From: Paraglomus occultum
Lineage: Eukaryota > Glomeromycota > Glomeromycetes > Paraglomerales > Paraglomeraceae
Direction of reading: 5' to 3'
Length of the DNA: 14,741 nucleotides
Assembly: GCA_910592205.1 (NCBI GenBank)
Contig: CAJVPJ010000905.1
Span: 1-14,741 of the forward strand
Of this stretch, positions 8,503 through 14,741 are shown piece by piece. A program made the translations under genes and the position numbers. Every line of letters starts with the position of its first letter. Positions within the stretch are counted from its first letter, which is position 1. The notes under the pieces were generated by a model. It did no database searches. It was not told the origin of the DNA and saw only the letters and a program-made list of their open reading frames with translations.

Positions 8503-10050
8503 ATGCCGCCAAAACGAAAGAACTCGCTCACACCACAAACAACCAATACCAAAAAGGTAAAATCAAAGGAAGGTGCCCCTGACGCCTCTCAAAATGAAAA
8601 TGAAAAGCAACCAACCGAGGCTGTTCCGACACAAAAACCTGTTGCAAGAGGTCGCGGTAGGCCAAGAAAGCACCCTATTGTAGACCAACAGAAAGTACCG
8701 GCCGATCAGTCAACCTCAAGCTTGGCAATAGGTAACCCTCCGCACTTGTCGGCGGGGAGCAACCTTGCTGGCCAAGGCTCGCAGGTACCTATATCTCAGA
8801 ACAAAGAAACTCCTGTTGTTAAACCGCGTAGAGGACGGCCAAGGAAAAATCCACTCCCAGTCGAGTCGGCGCCCAAGGGGGATCTGCTGCCGCCCAGAGA
8901 CGTAAGCGCAAAAGAACCAGAAGGCAACGATAAGAGCGCTCCTCCCGCTTTATCGACCGGTACTCAGCAGACTATCCAACAGACTATCCAACAGACTACC
9001 CAACAGACTACCCAACAGCCTACCCAACAGACTACCCAACAACCATTGATTAAAGACGCTGCCACGATCACAGATATCACCATTTCGAATGGTAGTGAAT
9101 CAATAGATCTATTACTACATCATACCGCCTTGCACACACAGAATATTATATCCATGAGCGAGTCTACTCCCTCGCCAAAAAAGAGAGGTAGACCAAAGAA
9201 AGTCATATCTACGCCAGCTCCCGTAACTGCTTCACAGAAAGAATCCGTCTTCCAACCGGTTGCCATAGCACCAGCAGAGACCGGTGCCAAAACTTTGGGT
9301 GATTCGGTCGCCGTCAGTGCATCTCCTACGAAAGGAAAACGTGGACGTCCTCGGAAAAATCCTCTTCCCGAAGGAACTGAACCACCCAAAACCACAAAAG
9401 TTAATAAGGAAGATAGTGTCAAATCGACAAGCGGCACAACCTTGGGTGACACTCAACCCGCGTCTGTAGAACCAACTCAAGAAGCAGCAGTTGTCAAGAA
9501 AGGGCGTGGTCGTCCACGTAAAAACACGGTCGAAAACAAAGACGTTAATAATAAATCAACAACCGCGAAATCGCTTCCGGCCGAGGGTGAAAAACCGAAA
9601 AGCAAACGCGGTCGGCCCAAGAAACAGGTATCTCCAGAAGAGAGCGCGAAAGTAACAAAGCCAAAAGATCCTTCCGCGCCAACACAAGCACGAAGAGGCA
9701 GGCCGCCAAAGCGTAAAACACCCGATAACGTTCAATCTGACGCTTCTTGGGCACCGCAGGTTCCAGAGAAAGTTGACACGGTATCAGGTGAACGATCTGT
9801 AATCGGAGGAAGCACTGTTTCGGATAAACCGAACGTGAAAAAACCAAGGCTAGACGGTACTGGGTCAATTGAAGACATAATTGAATCGGTTAAATATGCG
9901 CCTCAGCCGGAGTCTTTGTTGCATGAGGAGCGTTTGAAAAAACTAGAGAACATGAGGAATCTTTTGGTAGTTTTGATAATCTTTTTTTCTTTTTCTTTCT
10001 TTCTTATTATTTGGTTTATCGTAGCGGAACTTTTGGGGAAGGGCGAATAA
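8503..10050 (+). CDS. multi AT-hook chromatin-type protein
   Basis: The start ATG (MPPKRKNSLTPQ) is at 8503, and the frame is open to TAA at 10048-10050 (515 codons). Seven AT-hooks are visible around residues 49-57 (RGRGRPRKH), 109-116 (RRGRPRKNP), 227-233 (KRGRPKK), 279-286 (KRGRPRKNP), 333-341 (GRGRPRKN), 368-374 (KRGRPKK) and 397-404 (RRGRPPKR). AT-hooks bind the minor groove of AT-rich DNA, so a nuclear chromatin protein is likely. The linkers are low-complexity and Pro/Ser/Thr-rich; residues 155-180 are a Thr-Gln repeat. A more ordered C-terminal part has SIEDIIESVKYAPQPESL and a short helix (HEERLKKLENMRN). The last 30 residues form a perfect-looking membrane helix (LIIFFSFSFFLIIWFIV), but the DNA coding for it also looks like a 58-nt intron (9967-10024). 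If spliced, the protein ends RNFWGRANKSS... at TAG 10082-10084 (507 residues). Base composition is richer in G+C than the spacers. SYF2 follows closely on the same strand. Confidence 0.8.
   Translation: MPPKRKNSLTPQTTNTKKVKSKEGAPDASQNENEKQPTEAVPTQKPVARGRGRPRKHPIVDQQKVPADQSTSSLAIGNPPHLSAGSNLAGQGSQVPISQNKETPVVKPRRGRPRKNPLPVESAPKGDLLPPRDVSAKEPEGNDKSAPPALSTGTQQTIQQTIQQTTQQTTQQPTQQTTQQPLIKDAATITDITISNGSESIDLLLHHTALHTQNIISMSESTPSPKKRGRPKKVISTPAPVTASQKESVFQPVAIAPAETGAKTLGDSVAVSASPTKGKRGRPRKNPLPEGTEPPKTTKVNKEDSVKSTSGTTLGDTQPASVEPTQEAAVVKKGRGRPRKNTVENKDVNNKSTTAKSLPAEGEKPKSKRGRPKKQVSPEESAKVTKPKDPSAPTQARRGRPPKRKTPDNVQSDASWAPQVPEKVDTVSGERSVIGGSTVSDKPNVKKPRLDGTGSIEDIIESVKYAPQPESLLHEERLKKLENMRNLLVVLIIFFSFSFFLIIWFIVAELLGKGE
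8968..9039 (+). repeat. 12-bp coding minisatellite, six copies
   Basis: Six tandem 12-mers of the type CAGACTAYCCAA encode Q-T-(I/T)-Q repeats in the AT-hook protein; one copy has CAGCCTACCCAA. Unit length is a multiple of three, so copy-number changes keep the frame. It probably varies between strains. Confidence 0.9.
9967..10024 (+). other. candidate 58-nt terminal intron of the AT-hook gene
   Basis: GTAGTT at the left end, a long T/C-rich middle and TTTATCGTAG at the right end fit a short intron similar in size to the others here. No good branch site is seen near the acceptor, and the donor is not ideal. Unspliced, the same bases keep the frame open and encode a membrane helix. Confidence 0.45.
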
Positions 10051-10161
10051 AAGTAGTAAGTGCGGTTATGCAATGCAAACATAGACTCGTGTAAATTTAA
10101 ACCGATTTGAAAAAAAGTTATTCAATTTATTTAATTTGATTTAACTTTAAACTTTTTCTTC

Positions 10162-11260
10162 ATGTCGAAATTTAAAAGAGACGTGGTGACATTGCAAGAG
10201 TTCCACAATGATAAATTTGTAATGAATCATACTAGACGTAATATTCATTTGTCTTGTTTTGATTTTATTAAGAGCTCTTCCTCGCAAGCGAACCGTGAGG
10301 AAGTTTTTGCTGAACATCAACGAAAGAAGATTAATCATAAGGAGGAGGTTCGACGAGAATATAAAAAGGCAGAAGCAGAGAAACTGCTTTCGCGGCAGGT
10401 AAGCCAAGGGGAAAGATTGAGAAGTGTTTGTGGGATTATCGAGTTGATATTGAATCTTTTCGCTTTTCTTTTTTTTTTTTTTAACTTAGGAAATTGAAAG
10501 AGCAGGTGGTGATTACGAGCGGTTGAGGTCATGGACATACTCGGCCGAGGAGGCTGAAAAATGGGAAAAGAGAGAAGAAAAAAAGGCTAAACGTAAAGAA
10601 ATTGGATTTACTGGTACTGTATTAATTTAATTGTGACCATCTCTGTATTGCTTGACAAATTCATTCACACGCGGGCTGTTTTTTTCCCCTCTCAGATTAC
10701 AATCAAGTAGCAGAGAAGAAATATCGCCGACAAATTCATGAACTTAAACCCGATCTCCATGCATATCAAGAGGCAAAAGCACAGGCTGGAGCTTCGTCCG
10801 TTGATGATACGAATTTCTATCGTGATGCCAATTCCTTGGCTTTTGCTGGAGTCGATAGTCAGCCCAGTCGACAGGCAGTTGAAAAGCTTGTTACTGATGT
10901 TAATAAACAGTACGTACAAGAGAGAATTTTTCGGGGGGGGGGGGGGGGGTTGGCTTGTTGAATGCGTAGCAAACGTAATCAAATATGTAAATTTTAGGGT
11001 CGAACAACGAGAAAAGTTTTCGCGGCACAAGCCTGTTAATGATGAAGAAGATATCACGTATATTAACGAACGTAACCGACATTTCAATGAAAAGATTGAT
11101 CGATACTACGGAAAATACACTAAAGAGATCAGAGAAAACTTTGAGCGTGGCACTGCGTATGTTGACAAGCATTATCTGCTGTTTGGATTGTTGTTGTTGT
11201 CGTCGTTTGAGATCAGGTATTTATTTACTAACTTTTTTTTTATTCGATAATAGTTTGTAA
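10162..11260 (+). CDS. syf2: pre-mRNA-splicing factor SYF2
   Basis: SYF2 is a small, charged, helical subunit of the Prp19-associated (NTC) complex of the active spliceosome, in the nucleus. Exons: 10162-10398 (probably split by a 54-nt intron at 10219-10272), 10490-10613, 10696-10909, 10998-11156 and 11254-11260. The four firm introns are 91, 82, 88 and 97 nt, with GT/AG ends, and phases agree throughout. Family marks are [61 protein letters not shown] and the strongly conserved end [19 protein letters not shown] ... [19 protein letters not shown]. About 228 residues if the first small intron is removed, close to the usual size (243 in human). The final coding exon is 7 nt (T-TTG-TAA), preceded by TACTAAC and a T tract. 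Only the extreme N-terminus is uncertain. No frame damage was seen. Confidence 0.9.
10933..10949. repeat. syf2: G17 homopolymer inside SYF2 intron 3
   Basis: Seventeen consecutive G begin 23 bases after the splice donor GTACGT (10910). Such a run is exceptional in this AT-rich sequence. It could form a G-quadruplex in the pre-mRNA, and its exact length is prone to sequencing error. Confidence 0.9.
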
Positions 11261-11287
11261 ATATATCAAATTCTTGGGATGATGTAT

Positions 11288-11307
11288 TAAACTTCTATAG
11301 AAGTTTA
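11288..11307. repeat. perfect 20-bp palindrome downstream of SYF2
   Basis: TAAACTTCTATAGAAGTTTA reads the same on both strands. It begins 28 bases after the SYF2 stop, so it probably lies in the 3' UTR, where the transcript could form a short hairpin. It could equally be a protein-binding palindrome. Confidence 0.7.
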
Positions 11308-11743
11308 TTTTACCCAAAGATGATAGGATACATGTTTATCAATTTTTACGTAATCATATTCAATTAAACCCATGTCGGCTAATACGCAGGTTTACGACCT
11401 AGCTTGCGTTCTCAACAAGTCACTGCAATCGTTAATATGAATAAACTAAGATATTGTCGACAATTTTAATGATTATTTTTACAATCAGCGGTCACTTGAA
11501 CGCAAAAAAAACCTCATTAATAAATGTGCTATAAAGAATTGCATCATAAAATCGTTTTTTGAACCGACCTGCGAATCTTTATTTTTTTCACCTGGTTTAC
11601 AAGGCAATCAATGTAAATGGCAAAAAAACTTGACCAAATTAAGCTTTTGAACAATCCCTATTACTATGCCTTTATTGTTCTTCAATCCCTCTCCATTGTA
11701 CGCATCTCTTCAAGTACCTAATTAATATTGTCTTGCTCTTGTT

Positions 11744-11744
<1 letters not shown>

Positions 11745-11815
<71 letters not shown>
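11745..11815. repeat. (TTG)n microsatellite, about 23 units
   Basis: An essentially uninterrupted TTG trinucleotide run, about 71 nt, preceded by GTTAT. It lies about 485 bp downstream of SYF2 in noncoding DNA. Its length should be polymorphic. Confidence 0.95.
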
Positions 11816-11887
11816 AATTTAATTTAAATTTCAAATCATTTAATAATAAATATACAATAATAACAATAATACTAAATACAGATTCCA

Positions 11888-11928
11888 TACTCGGATGGGT
11901 TTACTCGGGTTACTTGAATCACCGAGTA
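11888..11928. repeat. cluster of three TACTCGG words
   Basis: TACTCGG at 11888-11894 and 11902-11908, and its reverse complement CCGAGTA at 11922-11928. Three copies of a G/C-containing 7-mer within 41 bp of AT-rich DNA could mark a protein-binding site or a small repeat remnant. Confidence 0.5.
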
Positions 11929-13132
11929 CATCTCTTGTTAATTTTTGATTGGTACGGAATCGAAAACTTTATCATTTTAAGAGGAAAGGAAATGCATATT
12001 TAATAATCAACAATCAATGAGTAAATTCGAGAAATAACAGATGTGCATGTTTTGAGAAACACAAATTTGCATCTTGAATCTAGACCAACAAAGTGGATTT
12101 CTAAGAAAATGTTTAGGTAATTTGTACGCAAATCAGTGTGATATTTCAAGTCTATTAAGAGAAATAATGCAATGTCGAATAAATAAATATTTCTTGTTCT
12201 CATCATTCGCCATGTATGTTTAAAGAGGGTTGGACGAGTTTCTTGGGTTGGGGAGCAAAATATTTTGGTTATTAATTCCGTCCACATAAATATCAAATAA
12301 TTGATTATTTATTTTTAGAATGACTCACATGTGTATTATCAAAGAGCGTTCATTACTTTGTATCACATTCAAAATTAGAGTTTAGACATCCGTGAAAGGG
12401 GTAAAAAAACATTTATGCAAGGAAATTTCATTTTGTATGGATTACAAATGCTTGTATTTTTCGAATTTTGATTCCAGCAAAAACCTCAACGCTTTAGCGG
12501 AGAACAGCCGAGTTTAAGGGGGCGGGAACAATTGTTTAGAAAAGCTCATAACTGAAAAAGATTTCAGGGGTTGAAAGTGTTGATTGTCACAGATTGTCTC
12601 ACTGTCGTATTTGGCTAATGTTTACCATTTCTATATCAGATTGAACAAACAATATCAAATTAGTCAAATATCAGTGATGTGATTTGTCAAGACGAGTGGG
12701 GTTTGAACAAGAATAGATATCGATGGTTTTTTATTCCGATAAAGAAAGAAAAAAGTTTGATATATTTGTTATACCAAATGCCCTTGAAGCCAATAATGGG
12801 AAATGCTATACATTCGACAAATAATACAAAGTGATAATACGTTGTATCATGGTTTCTTAATACAAGTTTGAATGAAAAAAGCTGCTGGCTGACAATAGTT
12901 CAATTTCCATGGCTACAGTGTATGTCTAATAATAATAAGCAATCTATGACCCTGACTGAGATACAATTAATAATCGCGTTCTTTTAAAAGAAGCAAATTA
13001 CGGCCATTCTATAATATTATTGATAAATAACTCGTTTTCAAAAACAATGACAAATGACAAACGCAATGAAAATGGTAATAAACGATACAATAGAAATCTA
13101 TCAAATGCAGATTATTATCATAAGGGAACCGG

Positions 13133-13150
13133 ATAAATAAATAAATAAAT
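13133..13150. repeat. short (ATAA)n repeat
   Basis: Four and a half ATAA units in AT-rich spacer. Low-complexity sequence only. Confidence 0.7.
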
Positions 13151-14107
13151 GATTGTCGATGGCTTTTGAGTTTCTATTACTATACAATTAGGTTCACCCC
13201 TTTTGATTAACCAAACATTGATTGTTGTTGCCGATAAATTACATGAATTGAAAGCTTTGTATTGTAACAGCTTACGTACGACTCGTTAGAAACACAATGT
13301 TTTTAAGTTTATTTTTCAGATTAAATCGAGACATGAATTAGAACTTTACAGTTCGTTAATGTATTTGTTTACACTCTGACGCCCATTAACGTATTGGTGG
13401 AACGTTTGTTGGATAAATTTAGATTGGAAATTTTGGTTTGACTTAAGAGTGTTAGATGATGTATGAGATAATTATAATCAAGTTATGGTTTACGTTGACA
13501 TTAATGTCTAATTTTTGAAATAATAAAGTTTAGTTGACATTCAAAAATAACGTTTTATCAATTAGCTTTATTTTAACATTTAAAATTAACGTTAGGATAA
13601 ACTACAGTTACCTGTATGCAAACATAGATAAACATTTACGTGTTGTTTGGTTCTGTTTTGCGGCTTAAGTAAACGAAAACGAACAGTAGGTTTAAGATTT
13701 GTTTCCCCAGCTGAAGAGAAGGGCTAGTCAGGTCATATACAACCACTAGAATGAAACCAAATTTGGTATTTTTTTAAGACTATAAAGTTTTATAATGGTG
13801 ATACTTGTTTCCAAGCAAAACTAATGTGAGTAAAAAAACCATTAATTTATTGATAATTATATCTGCTTACGTTTCATTAGATAATACTTGTACAGTATTA
13901 CCACAATATATTCACTTTTGCTGCATTATAATCTCCTTTTCAAATTAAACGCAATTTTTTGAATAATAATAATGACTCGGACACTTATTTTTAATAATAT
14001 GGCCAAACTTACCAAAAAAACTGCGTTTATTGTACAATTTTTATATCCTAATCTGTTTTATTTTGTTTGTAAGGAGGATATGAATTTTTTGAAAAAACAA
14101 AAAAGCT

Positions 14108-14205
14108 GAGCCTCCACTAATGTCCATTCTTTTGCAGGCTACTTAGTAACGTTTCCATACTAAACATAGTTAGTATGACTAGATATTACCAGAGCCTCTA
14201 CTAAT
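14108..14205. repeat. imperfect direct repeats flanking an 8-bp hairpin
   Basis: GAGCCTCCACTAAT (14108-14121) and GAGCCTCTACTAAT (14192-14205) match in 13 of 14 bases. Between them CATACTAA-ACATAG-TTAGTATG (14156-14177) is a perfect 8-bp stem with a 6-nt loop. The arrangement could be a small MITE-like remnant. Confidence 0.5.
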
Positions 14206-14336
14206 TCAGTAACTTATCGGTGAAAGGTTGTTTTTTGTTAATAAAAGACTATTTGAGGGCATTCGTAAACTTTGATTTTGTATTTCGCTGCTTTGAAAAT
14301 TTTAAGCACACTATTAATACTTTTTTTTTATAATGC

Positions 14337-14741
14337 TACAGTGGGTGACCAAAAGTCTCTGACCACCACTTAAAATTTTCGTTAATTTGCATAATTCCGT
14401 AACGAAACATCAGATTTTTATGAAACTTTAGTCGTAGTTTGCGCTTGTATTGAGCTACATTCCTGCAAAATTTTAACATAGATTAATATGTAAACTGTCA
14501 AGTTTGCTTATACTCGACTTTACTCAACTGAAAATAAATAAATTTAAAAATTAATAACTCCACAACTATTTACATTATTAACGAACTTTAAATGAGGTTT
14601 TGTATTTGTAGCACATGTCATATACTTTGAAAAAATGTAACTAATATGACAGTATAATATAAATAAATTTGTTATGGCATTCAAGTAACGGCATATTAAT
14701 TTCACAGATAATTATCTGAAAATTGATCACATGCGTGCGCA
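14337..14741. mobile_element. one end of a Tc1/mariner-type element, cut by window edge
   Basis: After a TA dinucleotide (14337-14338) the sequence begins CAGTGGGTGACCAAAAGTCT, then CTGACCACC. That is the style of Tc1/mariner terminal inverted repeats (CAGTG..., a central CAAAAGT and a GACCA block). The following 150 bp or so (ATGAAACTTTAGTCGTAG, CATTCCTGCAAAATTTT) resemble subterminal sequence of such elements in Mucoromycota, by memory only. No transposase ORF lies inside the window, and the partner end would be to the right. Left end of an element or a solo/MITE copy is the best reading. Confidence 0.5.

Larger units (their letters stand above)
11308..14338. other. 3 kb AT-rich noncoding region
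   Basis: I find no ORF with protein-like content on either strand; the minus ORF at 12000-12296 is unrecognised and of ordinary noncoding composition. The region holds a (TTG)n microsatellite, a TACTCGG word cluster, an (ATAA)n run at 13133-13150, a GC-richer blip around 12490-12530 and a hairpin flanked by imperfect direct repeats near 14108-14205. No tRNA or other structured RNA was recognised. Confidence 0.5.

Noticed and set aside
9120-9868. Minus-strand and alternative-frame ORFs inside the AT-hook gene
   Set aside because: They are shadows of the long plus-strand frame with its seven AT-hooks; their peptides are compositionally odd and match nothing.
10738-11250. A 170-codon plus ORF running through SYF2 exon 3, intron 3 and exon 4
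   Set aside because: It reads exon 3 in the wrong frame and crosses an intron with the G17 run; the spliced model gives SYF2 family sequence.
12000-12296. Minus-strand ORF of 98 codons
   Set aside because: No recognisable motif; low-complexity, hydrophobic/aromatic-biased translation typical of AT-rich spacer.

Overview
The window looks like nuclear DNA of a filamentous fungus. The spacers are very AT-rich, introns are short (about 55-97 nt), splice sites follow fungal consensus (one clear TACTAAC branch site), and there is a recognisable SYF2 splicing-factor gene. AT-rich noncoding DNA combined with decayed transposon genes and a decayed CRESS-type Rep relic suggests an early-diverging lineage such as Glomeromycotina/Mucoromycota. 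That placement is an inference from style; I cannot confirm it without a database search.

Left part (1-2600, minus strand): a short coiled-coil ORF of unknown role (137-517), then a decayed transposon-derived gene (681-2439). Its peptides are colinear over about 1.75 kb but broken by several frameshifts and six in-frame stops, four of them TGA at positions where tryptophan fits. Next (2774-3957, minus) is a four-exon gene whose product looks like a PD-(D/E)XK nuclease-fold protein. It is intact except for one missing base in an A9 run in exon 3. A 403-bp spacer holding two GC-rich hairpins and a TATA box separates it from a divergent plus-strand cluster.

Middle (4361-6009, plus): an AT-rich, decayed stretch holding a cysteine-rich segment with two Zn2Cys6-like units, then a frameshifted CRESS/geminivirus-type Rep-like sequence. 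The Rep relic has a nuclease half (HUQ-type motif and YCTK) and the start of an SF3 helicase (Walker A and B). It is truncated before the end of the helicase domain. About 2.5 kb of AT-rich sequence without a convincing gene follows (6010-8502), with low-complexity tracts.

Right part, plus strand: an AT-hook protein gene (8503 to 10050 or 10084) with seven AT-hooks and a glutamine/threonine minisatellite. Its 3' end is ambiguous: it encodes either a C-terminal membrane helix or a 58-nt intron. Only 77-111 bp downstream lies SYF2 (10162-11260), a component of the Prp19-associated (NTC) spliceosome complex, with five or six exons and a last coding exon of only 7 nt. The remaining 3.5 kb has no gene I can support. 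It holds a long (TTG)n microsatellite, small palindromes and, near the right edge (from 14339), what looks like one end of a Tc1/mariner-type transposon next to a TA dinucleotide.

The two apparently living genes on the right are housekeeping or chromatin-type. The left 6 kb is mostly a graveyard of mobile or virus-derived sequence.
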